Shown: positions 1-12,593, numbered from the stretch's first letter. The stretch: DNA of 64,000 nt from Achatina immaculata (GCA_009760885.1 CM019719.1:31498084-31562083); one strand, 5' to 3'. The notes: generated from the sequence alone by a model not told the origin. Numbers and translations: made by a program.

Positions 1-233
1 AAGAAACAGTCAGAGAATCCCAAAACAGGCTATCAAATGGAACACAATAGGCCGAAGAATAAGAAGTTGGCTGTGTGAAACTCTAAAGAGGACACTGTTA
101 AGAGAGGCCAAATTAGTAGGCATAAAATCCCTTGATGAGGTTGAAAAACTTGCTGAAAATAGGAAAACTTGGCGAATTACCACGTGAGCCCTATGTGATG
201 TTTAACAGCACAGGAAGGATGCAAGATGTAAGA
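1..233 (+). mobile_element. LINE family A, 3' end (cut by window edge)
   Basis: Reads LLREAKLVGIKSLDEVEK-like then KLAENRKTW and RALCDV with stops, the C-terminal end of a non-LTR retrotransposon polyprotein. The tail is GTAAGAT-type repeats. The same end recurs at 6872, 8619, 34379, 42553 and 62036. Confidence 0.7.
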
Positions 234-1039
234 TAACTGTCATCACATTGTTAGACCTATATAGTTTTATTTTTATTTGCTGATCAGTAGTTTTTGAATG
301 AACTTACTGTGATAATATTTTAACTTATAAATCTTGACAAGGGACTACTTTTGTCTTGTTGGCTGGTCATTCAATAAAGTGAATGACTGATATGAACACA
401 ATTTTCTTTTTTCAGTTTTATTTGAAGTAAAAGAGGCTTATATTTGGTGCAGTTTTACTGCATATTATCAAAGTCATTATAAACTACAAGAATGTTAAGG
501 GCACAAGTATGTTATGCATGTTGTTTACCATAGCGAGCTGTGAGACTATACAAGAATATTTTTCTTTAAAAAAATCACACTGAACTGATGCCTAGTCTTA
601 GCAGTAAATTCATATTTTGATATCTTTACATAAACAGTGCGTTCCTCTGTCCTTGTTTATACCGTTAAACTTAATTGTTGTATATTAAATTTTCTTATGC
701 ATTTTCAGCCACAGAGACTGTGTTGTGAACACAATATTTGTCATATAATGAGTGTGTATATTGAATTCTAATACTAATGGAATATGTGTACATTTTCTTT
801 AAATCTGTTATATTTCCTGTTGTACAGTTTACCTTGAAGAAGAGATACAGTAGAATTATGTTTTTTTTTTCTTTCCCCATAAGATGCTCTTACATTTTTT
901 GTACTTTACTCCAGGTTATCATTATTCTCATTTTCCTGTTTAAAATTCATTCTCACTTCCTGTAGTTTGGTCTTGTGCTACCAGTCATCTTTTATTTTTC
1001 TAAATATCAGCTTTATTATGATGGGCACACACAATATTT
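234..1039. other. AT-rich unassigned sequence
   Basis: No exon, repeat family or RNA gene recognised. Short open frames here have no coding look. Confidence 0.5.
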
Positions 1040-1240
1040 TTTTTTCTAAAAGGGCACAATATATCATATATTCTCTGTATGGTACCATATATTTTATTTT
1101 CTAAGTACAAGTGTATAACACCATACATCTTACTTTCTATATATAGCACCACACATCTTAGTTTATATATATATATATATGCGACATTACATCCTATTTT
1201 CTCTACATACATCTTATTTTCTCTATATGGTACCATATAG
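1040..1240. repeat. Diverged AT-rich tandem repeat with TA microsatellite
   Basis: Four to five degenerate units of roughly 45 bp built on ACCATA(C/T)AT and CTTATTTTCT, including a (TA) run at 1161-1180. Confidence 0.5.
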
Positions 1241-1365
1241 TTCATGTAAGTGATTTTGTCAAGAACATGATTATGATCTCTCATCATTGTGAAGTCAACT
1301 AAAAATTTGAAAACAATGAGAATATATTAAAGAAATGTGAATATTTCACAAGGCATGACATCATA

Positions 1366-1540
1366 CAAAACGAGGAAGACCTAGAGTTATTTGGAGGAGA
1401 GAAATTATGACAGTGCTCAGAGACAAGGGATACACATGGAAGGAAGCAGATAATAATTCCAAGAACAAGGATGACTAGAGAGCCTTTATCTGTGGCCTAT
1501 GCTGTCAAGAGAGTGAAAGGCGATGATGATGATGATGATG
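1366..1540 (+). mobile_element. LINE family C fragment with GAT tail
   Basis: Reads [20 protein letters not shown] then TWKEADNNSK and LCCQES, with stops. This LINE C-terminus is shared with 19745-20015. It ends in (GAT)6. Confidence 0.6.
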
Positions 1541-2171
1541 ACATCATACAGCCATTCTTGCAATGTACTAAACAAACAATCAAGATACCATTATGAGCAA
1601 TATCTAGCTGCTATTTTAAGAAATAAATGATATCATTTTACATTGTTCAATAGAAATTTATTAACGTGTGCACTTCATCTTGCTATAAATGTCCTAAATG
1701 TGTTTGTGTCTTTAATAATTTATATTAATCCTGGTCAAAACCTCTTTCCTTGATGTTGTACCAAGTTGCATTTTGATCTCTGTCTTTTTTTTTTTAAATA
1801 TTCATCTACAGCTCTATTGAGCTTTTTTTTTTTGCCAGTCAAGGCAGGATATATTTGTCTTATTAGAAGTTTGCATCCAAACTCACTATCAAAAAGATCA
1901 GGGGATGAAACCAAAAAAATTCAAGACCATGGTGGGATTTGAATTCATCACTCCTTTAAAAATGTATACCCAAATTTTAAATAAACTCCTCTTTCCTCTT
2001 CTTCTGTAGCCATCAAAGCTATCCAGTGTCTTCTACTGATAAACCACATCCTGAACTGTTGATCCACTTTTATATATTTCCAGGGCCTTTACTACTGTCT
2101 AGTCATTGTGACAAATTCACAGAGTATGCTTCATAAGGTTGACAAGAAATTGCTTTGAAATGAATGGGTTC

Positions 2172-2560
2172 ATATGTTAAACCAGTCAGCTGTGACAAGT
2201 CTAAAGTGGCTTTACTGTCCTGGGCATGCAGGAGTACATGGCAGTAATGTGGCAGATGGACTTGCTGGACAGGCAAAAATAAATGGCAGACTGGCACATG
2301 GACAAGGGAGACGTTGGTAAAGCTGTATCGGACAGATTGTGGGAATGGAAAAACTATGTAGATCTAAAGAGACTGTTGGAGCTTGGAGAAATTAAAGGTG
2401 CTGGCAGGAAATTCGAACTGAGTGGCAGAAAACACATCATAAACAACCAATATTTGAAAGGAACTATTAGCAAACATACTCTTGGATGGATGCTGCGGCA
2501 TGTGGTGATGCATATATGGAGTTGTCCCAAATGCGGTGAAGCTGGAGTCTGAATTTTGAA
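2172..2560 (+). mobile_element. RNase H LINE fragment
   Basis: LYCPGHAGVHGSNVADGLAG is the last RNase H motif of an RT-RNase H LINE. Downstream it matches the inverted copy at 10640-11095 (QTYSWMDAAA in both). Frameshifted. Confidence 0.65.
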
Positions 2561-2849
2561 CCTTCAACCTAGTCTCTTTGCATGATGGGATAATCTTATT
2601 GCTTATTTTTAGATAGGCTGTTAGAAAATAATTTTAATTTAAATATGCCAGTATTTTTACAAAGTCTTCTTTCTCCTTTTTTCCAACATCACAATTTTGT
2701 ATGTGCATTGTAATATATTTGTTAAACAATAATATGTCTCTGGTAATTGTGTTCACTAAAGGAAACAAAAAATGATGTTTCATGATGGAAACAAAAAATT
2801 ATATCCATTTAAAGAACTAAGAAAACTGTTCTAACATGATTAGAGTTTA

Positions 2850-3095
2850 TCTTCTTTTCTTCTTCTTCTGCATTTGAGCTTGTTGGTCATATAAGATCTT
2901 GATCCCTGTTGACATGGCAAAGCCTGAAGTTCTCTCCAGATCCTGATAGGAGCCCCAAAGCTTTTGCCCCAAGTCTGTGTCTTCTGGCCATATCTCACGC
3001 CTCAGGTCTGCATGGTTTGGGCAGTCTTGAAGGATATGTTCTGGAGTCTGAACTCCAGTGCCACATGAACACTCATCTGTGTGAGATATTTTAAG
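2850..3095 (-). mobile_element. RNase H LINE 3' end with GAA tail
   Basis: Minus strand reads ECSCGTGVQTPEHILQDCPN then LRREIWPEDTDLGQKLWG, the C-terminal Cys/His knuckle (C-x-C...H-x4-C) of RNase H LINEs. It ends in an AGAAGAAGAAG tail near 2860. Confidence 0.7.
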
Positions 3096-3394
3096 TCAAT
3101 GTAGGTGGCTTTAGAGTTTATTAAATGATACTTTAAAATGCTGTCTTATGGACATTTATATTTTATTGTTTCACAAAGTATAGACTGATCACAAAAATCT
3201 ACCACTAATTCCTCTTTCAAGCTGTCAGTCCAATATGCCCATAATGTGGTTAAATTGTTTCTTTAATTTTTTAAAGAATTATTTTCTGTGCTTTTGACAT
3301 TTTTTCGTCTTAGAAAACAGTATTGAACTGGGCAGATTTAGTTGTGGGTTTTGCAGGATCATTTTTATTATGATTTACTTGAATGATGGAATTT

Positions 3395-3680
3395 TTATCA
3401 TTGGTCTAAATTCAAAAGCTTATGATGGCATCTTATCATTGGTATGATTTCAAAGCTTATGGTGGCATCTTATCATTGATATGTATTCAAAGCTTATGGT
3501 GGCATCTTATCACTGGTCTGTATTCAAAGGCTTCCAGTGGATCTTATCATGGGTCTGAATTCAGTGGCTTAAGGTGACATCTTATCTCTAGTTTGTATTC
3601 TTTGGTTTATGGCATTATTTTATCATTGATCTGTATTCAAAATCTTATGGTAGTATTTACCAAATATCTGAATTCAAATG
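3395..3680. repeat. Minisatellite, about 40-bp unit, 6-7 copies
   Basis: Degenerate units around TTCAAAGCTTATGGTGGCAT followed by CTTATCATTGGT. Confidence 0.75.
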
Positions 3681-3689
3681 CATATTGGA

Positions 3690-4515
3690 CTGTTGGTATA
3701 TGCATGCAACATATGATGTATGTACTTGAACAGTCTGGCACCCAAATGAAGCAAAAGTGTACATAATTCGTAATAAGATGTCTTCTCATAATTTAATGAG
3801 CACATGTTTCTCAGGTGAATATGCTGTCATTATTATACTATAATTAATTTGAAGATGTCCATGATAATGCTTAACTGAGCTTATTTAATAACATTCCATT
3901 TTTCTGGAAACAGGATTACTCTAGAGACTTTCATAAACTGGACCAATGCAAATATTTCTTAATGTTTTATAACCATGTAAAATACATTTTTTAAACTGAA
4001 TGTTTTAGAACAATGTAAAATAAATGTTTTAAAAACCATTAAATTATTACAATAATTAAAATGTCTGTTTTGTTTTTAGTACTTACTGATGAAAATCTTT
4101 CATGTATTTGTTGTTACATAGTTTAATGTTTATAATTTTTTTAAAATGTATGCGCAGAATACTACAGCAGCACTTACAATTTAAAGAAAACTGATCTCAG
4201 ATAAATTCAGTCAATAGTTTGAGATGAGTAGCTTAAAATATGAGATTCTAACTGAGAATAGCTAGCTTTTCCAGCAAGTGTTAGAGATAAAATGACTACA
4301 GAGTTAAAGAAAACAAGGAAACTACGCAGCCACATAAGCCATGGTCATGGCTGAGTTGGCAAACACAGGAAACATCCTGGAGGTTGTGGCAATGCTAGTG
4401 GTCAGCATCATCATGAGGGATCATGACACCCGGAAAGAAACAAAGTCATGACACAGAAATTCTGTAGCTTAGATTAGTAACTGAACTTACTAATGACTAG
4501 GCCTACAAAACACCT
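3690..4515. other. Unassigned AT-rich sequence
   Basis: No recognisable exon or repeat family. Confidence 0.5.
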
Positions 4516-4525
4516 TTTTTTGGAG

Positions 4526-4640
4526 GTGCTAGTTAGCTCAATTCATTAGTACACTGTTCTCTCATGACTAGACGGCTGCTCGTCCTACCAGAGTCCATGT
4601 TCGAATCCTATGTAATTCTCTTGTGATTTTTCTTTCTCTT
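4526..4640 (+). mobile_element. tRNA-derived SINE head
   Basis: tRNA-like body with A-box-like TTAGCTCAATTCATTAG and B box GTTCGAATCC at 4599-4608. The stems are imperfect and there is no mature CCA-side match, so it is a SINE promoter rather than a tRNA gene. Confidence 0.55.
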
Positions 4641-4644
4641 GTGT

Positions 4645-5510
4645 CTCACTAAAGTGCTTTGTCTACGATTTTTTTGAGGTGTAATCTTACAAAACTGTGC
4701 TCTCTTGTTTTACTGTATGAAAGCCTTGTTGTTTCCCATTTATAAAAAATTGTTCCTGCTTCAGAAATATGTGACTGCTTTACATTATGTTTACTCTTCT
4801 CTTTATGAAAACTACCAAATGACATACAATTTTAATAAGATCGGACTTGTAAAATGAAATGTGCTTGCCAGATTCAAATAATTATATTTCTGACTTTAAA
4901 ATATGATGCTTTAATTACTGTTACTTGGTTATTTAAAAAACTCAGAGCTGTTGTTATGTTTTATTCATGTAACAGTTCATTCAGAAAAAAGAAACAAAAA
5001 CTGAAATGCTGAAAATAGAAGAGGCATACAAATGGACCAAAACTAAATGCCCCATTAAATATTATACATTATTAATCAGTATATTAACTGTTAACACAGC
5101 TGGATTAAGAAAATATACAGCAAGGCAAAGCACTATTTTGATTTAAATACCCAATCACTCTCCAGTTTGCCACTCAGATATTTTTTAACTGTGGTTTTAC
5201 ACAAACTCATTAGATTCTTCATTTTCCTTCTCACAAACTTATTAACCCTTAAATATTCCTTTCTCACAAACTTATATTAACGTTTTATTATTCCTTTCTC
5301 ACAAAATCATTAACATTTTAATATAACCTTTTTTTAAGATCTGAAAACATGATGCAGAATTCAGTATATCTATAATTATTTTGGCAGTTAACACCATTTT
5401 AAAAAACAAAAATCCATGTACAGCTACCTGCTAATCACCATGACATCACCTGTTAGAAAAAACACAAACAAGTGACAGTTACAAAGTCATTATTGAACAG
5501 ATTATTTCTT
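4645..5510. other. Unassigned; short tandem array inside
   Basis: Mostly AT-rich sequence without coding signal. At 5226-5330 about four copies of a roughly 30-bp unit with TTCCTTTCTCACAAACTTAT. Confidence 0.5.
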
Positions 5511-5526
5511 TCTTATCTCCAATAAT

Positions 5527-5634
5527 CTCTCTCTCTCTCTGAACCTTAAGTGCCCAGGGCACATGGGGCTTCCGCAAGGGTTTTCCACAAATGCCTGTCC
5601 TTCGCCTTTTTTTCTGCTCTTGCCCAGGTGAGCC
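5527..5634 (-). mobile_element. LINE family B, 108-bp 5'-truncated copy
   Basis: Minus-strand end of LINE B (EKKAKD-type C-terminus and (GA)n tail, seen on + as CTCTCTCTCTCTGAACC). Flanked by the perfect 12-bp duplication ATCTCCAATAAT at 5515-5526 and 5635-5646. Confidence 0.85.
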
Positions 5635-6249
5635 ATCTCCAATAATAGATCTAGCAATTATTGTTTCTTCTTTATCTAACAAAAATAGATTTAGCAGTAG
5701 TATTTACTTACTGTGAGGACTGTGTGTTATTAAACAGACAATAACATTTGTATTAAAATTTTGCATGACACAAATACAGTAAATGAAAAAACACACACAG
5801 TCTCATGCACAGACTAACCATTAAAACTAAGTGTTTATGACAAGCATATTTTGTGACAATTAATCGTGAAAGAACTGGTAAGACTTGCACCAACTAAATG
5901 TCAGCAAAGAAAGGTAAAGAAAAGTGCACTTATGTTAACACAGAGAGGTACATCAAAGTACATTGTATATGCTAATGCCTGTGTAGTAACAGGAAACAAT
6001 CATCAGTTTCACCAATGAGGAATTGCCTGAGTTTATAGTTGGTAAGTGTCAAAGGATTCTCACAATGCTAGACAGAAAGCTCTTAACACTGCTGAATATG
6101 ACGCCATCAGTATATTAAGCAATCCCATCATTCATTTTTTTAAAAATGAGCTAACTATGCTACAGGCAATGAATTGTGAGCTAATGCAGCAACCAGCTAA
6201 AAGACTAAGAAAGAAGGTAGCGCATCCTATAAATACAGGTAAACATATA

Positions 6250-6610
6250 CAGATGGCCCCTCCTTTTCGATGTTCTGCTTTACAACAATTTGTTTTTCCA
6301 ACCACTGATCCGGTGACTTCTGATTATAAATTTACAAATTTTAAAAAAAAAAAAAATACAGTACTTATTTAATGTAAAAATACTTATTCTAAAGCCTGTG
6401 TACTTATTTAAAATAAAAATACTTATTTTAAAGCCTGTGTACTTTTTTAATGTAAAAATATTTATTTTAAAGTCTGTGTATAAATTATAAAGTCAATGTA
6501 GTTAATTTTTTATGTTTTAAAACATGCCTGTCTATTGACAATAAAGTACTGTACATTCACCCCTATGAAATTCACTTTATGTCTATTTTGCTTTCTAATG
6601 GGGCCATCTG
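6250..6610. mobile_element. Candidate MITE
   Basis: Begins CAGATGGCCCC and ends with the reverse complement GGGGCCATCTG. The interior is AT-rich with three copies of a unit containing ACTTATTTTAAAGCCTGTGT. Target-site duplication is not clear. Confidence 0.45.
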
Positions 6611-6750
6611 AACAAAACCCCATTGGAAAGCAAGGACTATTTATATTTTAAATTCAGCAATTCTGAGTTCAGCGTCGTTTAAATATGATACTGTTTGGAA
6701 CAGCACAGTGCTGGAAGTCACATAGATACTGGAATTAAACTATGCAACAG

Positions 6751-6860
6751 GTAATGACAGTGCCAATACAAGGAAAAATAACCCCAGACAATGACAGAAT
6801 AAAAAAAAAGATGGAGAATTATTATTTAGCTGATGCAACAGCCTGCCAAAGACAAGGTAA
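6751..6860 (+). CDS. Candidate exon of an unidentified + strand gene
   Basis: Open between an acceptor-like CAACAG and GTAATT. It reads VMTVPIQGKITPDNDRIKKK then MENYYLADATACQRQ, and exits with one base. That exit phase fits the entry phase of the candidate exon at 9091. I recognise no family. It may equally be an old transposon fragment. Confidence 0.25.
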
Positions 6861-6871
6861 TTATATTTATG

Positions 6872-7170
6872 AATATCTTATCTTATATCCTTCCTGTGCC
6901 GTTAAATGTCACATAGGGCTCGCAAAGTAGTTCGCCAATTTTTCTTTTTATTTGGCCAGTTGTGTTCCATTTGATAGCTTGTTTTGGGATTCTCTGATCA
7001 TTTCTTCTCATCAAGTGACCAACATATGTCCATCTCCTTGTCCTGATCACCCATGAGACTGGTTGTTGTTCAGTCATCTGTCTTATCTCTGCATTGTTTT
7101 TGAATTTGTTCCACTTGATGCAGAGTATTTTCCTTATGCATTTGTTTTCAAAAGAGTCTAATTTCTTTAA
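6872..7170 (-). mobile_element. LINE family A fragment
   Basis: Minus strand reads QQPVSWVIRTRRWTYVGHLM then RRNDQRIPKQAIKWNTTG and ELLCEPYVTFNGTG. The + side begins with the ATCTTA-type tail. Internally deleted relative to the copy at 42553. Confidence 0.75.
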
Positions 7171-7174
7171 TTAT

Positions 7175-7783
7175 GAATATAAATACACAAAAATAATGCT
7201 ACTTATTAAGATTAATGATAAGTATAACAGTTTGGCATTCAATGTATTCATTGTGTGTGAAAATTCTGTTGTGTATTTGGTGCTGTCAAGAACTAATCTG
7301 GGTTCTGAAAAAAAATTTCTTAGTTCTTATAAATTTAATGATCTTTAATGTGAAACAACTTTAAACATAACAGACTAAAAAAAGTATTACAAATGGTGGT
7401 AAAGAAAAATGAAGGTTTACGGTGAATATATGGAAGTAACATCAGATGAACAAGACAAAAAACGGGGTGAGAGAGTTATCGATGGTTATATTTATTTTGT
7501 TTGATTAATTTCCTATCCCCTTTTTTTTTCACTCTCAACTGATCTTCCTAAATTTTGTAAAACTGTACTCCATGCCTTCATCCAAATGACTCTGCAGTAC
7601 TAATTTACTGTACAGATATAACTGTACTCATATCCTTGTAAATGTGAACTACAAGAAAAACTGCCAATCACTAAACTGGCAGATTCAACATTTGTAATTT
7701 TTAAGTCATCTAAGTATTATATACTTCAAAATACCTCAATTGCAGTGACAAAAATCTGTGATTTTGTGATTATTTTAATTGTT
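7175..7783. other. Unassigned AT-rich sequence
   Basis: Nothing recognised. Confidence 0.45.
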
Positions 7784-7794
7784 ATTAAAGTTAT

Positions 7795-8520
7795 CCTCTC
7801 TCTCTCTCTGAACCTTAAGTGCCCAGGGCACATGGGGCTTCTGCAAGGGTTTTCCACAAATGCCTGTCCTTCGCCTTTTTTTTCTGCTCTTGCCCAGGTG
7901 AGCCCTCTATTGCTCAACATCCTTTCTGTTGTTCTTCTCCATGTCTCTTTTGGTCTACCCTTACTTCTGCTCCCCTGTGGTGTCCATCTTAGTGCTATTT
8001 TTGGTAGTGAGTTGTCAGTCATTCGGAGCACATGTCCCAATCATCGCCAGCGTCTTTCCTCAATAATTGTTGTCAGTGGTTTCATCTGCATTTCTGCTAA
8101 TAAGATGTTATTTCTTATGGTGTTTGGCCAGAATATTTTTCTAATTCTTCGTAAACATTTAGTCTGGAAAGAATTCAACTTGTTTTCTATGGTTTTGGTG
8201 ATTTTCCAGCATTCACTTCCATAGAGTAGTACACTTAGAACATTACTCTTAAATATCCTGATTTTCATATTTATGCTTAGTTTTTTTTATTTCCATATAT
8301 TCTGCAGCATTGCAAAAGCCTGGTTTGCTCTAGTAAGTCTGCTGTTGATGTCCTCTGTGCTGTCTCCATTTTCTACTACTCTGCTGCCAAGGTATACAAA
8401 TTCGTTGACCTCCTCCACTAACTTGTTATCTACTCTGAGTACATTTCTGTTGTTCACATTTTGCTTCATTAACTTTGTCTTTCCTATGTTGATCTTTAGT
8501 CCTATGTTGTTTGCATTCTG
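7795..8520 (-). mobile_element. LINE family B, 726-bp 5'-truncated copy
   Basis: Minus strand encodes the end of a reverse transcriptase polyprotein: RLTRANQAFAMLQNIWK, LLYGSECWKITKTIENKLN, ERRWRWLGHVLRMTDNSLPK and WRRTTERMLSNRGLTWARAE, interrupted by frameshifts. (GA)n tail. Flanked by the perfect 11-bp duplication ATTAAAGTTAT (7784-7794, 8521-8531). Confidence 0.9.
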
Positions 8521-8618
8521 ATTAAAGTTATTAATCCTCAGTTATTTTTCTGAAAGTTTACATCAAATTTCAGTCTAATTATTTATGTCTATAATATAGT
8601 ATTTATGAAACATTTATG

Positions 8619-9040
8619 CATGCAAAAGCTGGAAAACAATCTGAAGAAATAGACAACAAATTAGACTCTTTTGAAAACAAATGCCTCAGGAAAATAGTAT
8701 AAAGTGGAATGAATTCAAGAACAATGCAGAAATAAGGTAGATGAGTGAACAACAACCTGTCTCATTGGTGATCAGAAAAAGGAGATGGACATATATCGGT
8801 CACATGATGAGAAGAAACAATCAGAGAATCCCAAAACAATCTATCAAGAGGAAATCAACATGCTGAAGAAAAAGAGATAGACCATGTGAAACTCTAAAGA
8901 TGACATTGTTAAGAGAGGCCAAATTAGTAGACATAAAATCCCTTGATGAGGTTGAACAGCTTGCCAAAAACAGGAAAACTCGGCGAACTACCATGTGAAC
9001 CCTATGTGACGTTTAACAGCATGGGAAGGATGTAATATGT
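8619..9040 (+). mobile_element. LINE family A, 422-bp copy
   Basis: Contains LINE A coding remnants (SFENKCLRKIV, GHMMRRNNQRIPKQ, DEVEQLAKNRKTRRTT). Flanked by AACATTTATG at 8609-8618 and 9041-9050. Confidence 0.8.
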
Positions 9041-9090
9041 AACATTTATGAAACCTTAATATATCTTCTCTGGAAGGCTTACCTGTGACC

Positions 9091-9361
9091 TCAGCCCTTT
9101 TTTCTGCACAAAATGTGTTTATTATTTCAAAAATAGCCATTTCTCAGAGTCATATTCATCAATCTATATCATCAAATTCTGGAGTGATAATCCAGGGTCA
9201 TAAACTCTCTACACCTGGGTCATCTCTTGTATTTTCATCTAGTCTCCCTATTGTATTGATAGGTGTAGTCAATTCTGTGGGAAATCCCTTAAGAAATGCT
9301 GGCTATGGTAGCGAACAGTTTCAGCATAGGTTTGCCAATGATACCATCAACAAGTTAAATG
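9091..9361 (+). CDS. Candidate exon of an unidentified + strand gene
   Basis: 271 nt open between acceptor CTGTGACCTCAG and donor GTAAAT. It enters in phase 1 and exits in phase 1. The product (LFSAQNVFIISKIAISQSHI ... QFQHRFANDTINKLN) is Ser- and Ile-rich and matches no family I know. It lies in an otherwise AT-rich, stop-rich region and is flanked by a LINE on its left, with no visible repeat homology elsewhere in the window. Confidence 0.35.
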
Positions 9362-9429
9362 GTAAATATATTTCTGTATTATTTTCAATTTGTTTAGTGT
9401 CACAACGGAAAACAAATTTGAGCTTCTAA

Positions 9430-10035
9430 GTGGAATGCATGTCGGTGGAGTTTTAGCAAGCATGGGGCCAACAGAGCTGCAGAGCCCTTCCCTATTTTCA
9501 TGTTAGTACTTTTCTATTTTGTAATCCAGGTTATTATATCGATAGTATTATTAATGTTAATTATTTTAAACTAGTAATTCAATCCTGTTATGCTGTACCA
9601 CAGATGATGACTAACAAGTCAATATCTACCAACATGTGTGAGATGTGGGAAGGAGAAATGAAGAATTCTGCATTGGCCATAGTCTCATGCAGTTATTTCT
9701 TTTCATTTTTTTTTAAAATGTAAAAATAATGACAGAACACTGATTTCTGGCAGATGACAGAACAAATTGGTCTGTCTGATTGTATCTTAAAATGTATGGC
9801 ACAACAGTAAGCAGATCCTTCACAATGTGACTATGTGCAGCCATTTCTTCAGTGGAACTTGAGGGGCCTAGTTTGACAATTAGTGAAACTGGCCAATGTA
9901 TGATGACAATAGTGGTGGTGCTGCTCCAACTGATCATACATTTCAGGATCTTGGATGCCAATGTCAACTGGACTATCTTTCTTAGGTTAAATAAGAACAG
10001 CAGACTTTAACAGAGCATCAATTTTTCTTTTGAAT
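9430..10035. other. Unassigned sequence
   Basis: No confident exon. I looked here for the GGH terminal exon on the minus strand and did not find it. Confidence 0.45.
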
Positions 10036-10039
10036 TTAG

Positions 10040-10375
10040 ATTTGGAATGCTCGTGTAATAAAGTCTGCAAGAATTTAATATCCTTTATATCTGACAATAT
10101 GTGGGTTGCAAGAATTTACCATCCTTTATATATGACAAAATGTGGGTTGCAAGAATTTAGCATCCTTTTTTATCTGACAAAATATGGGCTGGAAGAATTT
10201 AGCACCCTTTACATCTGACACAATGTGGGTTGCAAGAATTTAGCATCCTTTATATCTGACAAAATGTGGGTTGCAAGAATTTAGCATCCTTTATATCTGA
10301 CAAAATGTGGGTTGCTAGAATTTAGCATCCTTTATATCTGGTAATGTATGAACATTATGTAGCAAGAATTTAGCA
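10040..10375. repeat. Minisatellite, about 41-bp unit, 8 copies
   Basis: Units of TGGGTTGCAAGAATTTAGCA then TCCTTTATATCTGACAAAATG. The middle copies are nearly identical. Confidence 0.85.
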
Positions 10376-10639
10376 AAAGCCAACTAAACAAGCAGTAAGA
10401 TTGTCTATGATAACAGATATACAAAAATAAATATTGCTTAATTGACTAGGAAATTACTGAACTCTGATTAGCGTGAGAAAATAGAGTTAAGAGTAAGAAA
10501 GCTGTATAAAATTCCCCACTGGATTAGTCTCTGTAACCTCAGTCCGTGAGGAAATCTAACTGTCCACCTGAAGGCCTTATAATATATGAAGGAGGTCATG
10601 TATAAAACAGGATGTCATATCTTCATTTAGCTCAAGCAA

Positions 10640-11095
10640 TACAAAATATAAATGATATGAAAAGGTTCAAAATTCAGACTCCAGCTTCACCTGCATTCAG
10701 GACAACCCCATATATGCTCCGTTGCATGCCGCAGCATCCATCCAAGAGTATGTTTGCCAATAGTTCCTGTCAAATGTTGGTTGTTTTCTGCCATACAGTT
10801 TGCATTTCCTGCCAGCACCTTTAATTTGTCCTAGCTCCAGCAATCTTTTCAGATCTACATAGGTTTTCCATTCCCGGTCCTCATTCATTTTCCCACAGTT
10901 TGTTCAATATAGATTTAGCAATGTCATTTTCCCACAGTCTGTTCAATATAGATTTAGCAATGTCCCCCTTGTCTATTGACAGTCTGCCATTTATTTTAGC
11001 CAGTCCAGCAAGTCTGTCTGTCACATCATTGCCATGTACTCCCACATACCCTGTAAATGACATAACCCTTACACTATCATAGTGTGTATTTTGCA
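10640..11095 (-). mobile_element. RNase H LINE fragment with internal duplication
   Basis: Minus strand reads GYVGVHGNDVTDRLAGLAKI then two copies of DIAKSILN(R/K)LWEN, YVDLKRLLELGQIKGAGRK and YWQTYSWMDAAA. Same family as 2172-2560. Confidence 0.7.
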
Positions 11096-11332
11096 ATTAA
11101 CTCATCCATGTTAAGACTCATAAATATAAAGCATGGTAAATTCACCACTTACAAACTAGGAAATATCAAATATAAAAAACAATTTAACAAATTTACACAT
11201 AACGACCATCATGAATTAAGTTACCTCTATATAAGAGCATGGAACCAGTGAAAGAAAGGGGAAAATATGATATGGCATAGAAAACTGAGAAGAGCTACAG
11301 TGACAGAACTGAGGGCAACAGTTTTAGTTATA

Positions 11333-12593
11333 CGAGGGGTGATTGATAAGTTCTCGGCATAAGGTACAAATACTTGAAACACACAGTTGATATTAGTAGA
11401 TCAAGTTAATGTAAGATTAAACAAAAAGTTTCAAGAAATTAACTGAAACCAATTTTTTTTTTACAGGCTACTGAAGTGTGTGGCAGAAACTGAGAAAATG
11501 GATACAATTTCTCATCGAGCAGTCATTCGCTACCTCTGTATCAAGGGCTTATCACCAAAGGTGATCCATGAGGATATGCTAGAGACTCTAGGGGAGAATG
11601 CCCCTTCTTACAGTACAGTGAAGAAATGGGCAGCTCAATTCAAACATGGAAGGGAAAGTCTCAAGATGATTCCTATCCAGGAAGACCAAGAACGGTAACC
11701 ACCGATACCGGCAGAATCCATGACAAGATAATGGAGGATCGACGACTAACTGAGCAGTACATTGCTACTGAGTTGGGCATCTCCCAGGAACGTGTTCATG
11801 CCATTATTCACAATGATCTTCAAATGACAAAGGTCTCTGCTCGACGGGTCCTGAAACTTCTTGGAGCTGATCACAAATGACAGCATCTCAACATGTCAGG
11901 AGACAATCTTGGCCATTTTTCTGCAAATCCTGAAAAGTTTCTTCAGCAATTTGTGACTATGGATGAGACGAGTTCATCATTTTCAACCAGAAACCAAAGA
12001 ATAGTCAAAGCAGTGGAAACATCATGGATCTCCAACTCCAAAGAAAGCAAGGGTGGTTCTGTGTACAGGCAAAGTCATGGATTCCATCTTTTTGGGATTC
12101 AGAAGGTGTGCTATTGGCAGGCTATCTTCAAAAGAGCAGAACGCTCAATGGGGCCTATTATGCTAATCTTGTGAAGCAAATGTGAGTTGAAATGAAGGAA
12201 AAGCGTCGAGGGAAATTGACGAGAGAAGTCATCTTTCAACAAGACAATGCTCCAGTTCACAATTCGGCAGTGGCAATGGCTGCCATTCATGAATGCTTCT
12301 TAAACATCCTCCTTATTCCCCAGATTTGGCCCATTCAGACTATTATCTGTTTACCAAACTAAAAAAAGGAGCTCAGTGGTCAAAAATTTGCTTCAGATGA
12401 TGACGTCATTCATGCTGTAGACCATTTTCTACTGCCACAGGATGGTGACTTTTACAAAGAAGTGATCCATATGCTCCAGGATCGCTGGACTAAGTGCATA
12501 AACTTGCAAGGGGACTATACTGAGAAATAACCAAAAAAAGTTGTCCACAAATAATCCTTTGTACCTTATGCCGAGAACTTATCAATCACCTCA
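11333..12593 (+). mobile_element. Mariner element, family 1, defective
   Basis: 1261 bp between TA dinucleotides (11331, 12594). Ends are inverted repeats: GGTGATTGATAAGTTCTCGG on the left and its complement on the right. The transposase is broken by frameshifts: paired helix-turn-helix region at 11480-11880 (HRAVIRYLCIKGLSPKVIHE, RPRTVTTDTGRIHDKIMEDR, LGISQERVHAII), QQDNAPVHN near 12238 and YYLFTKLKKELSG near 12340. The first catalytic motif is degraded (MDETSSSF). Confidence 0.92.

Noticed and set aside
4526..4612. Functional tRNA gene
   Set aside because: A and B boxes are present but the stems are imperfect and the anticodon arm is unconvincing; it fits a SINE head.
6046..6240. Third exon of the unknown + strand gene (ending PAKRLRKKVAHPINT)
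   Set aside because: Its exit phase does not fit the next candidate exon, its start is only a GTG after a stop, and it abuts a MITE; left unannotated.
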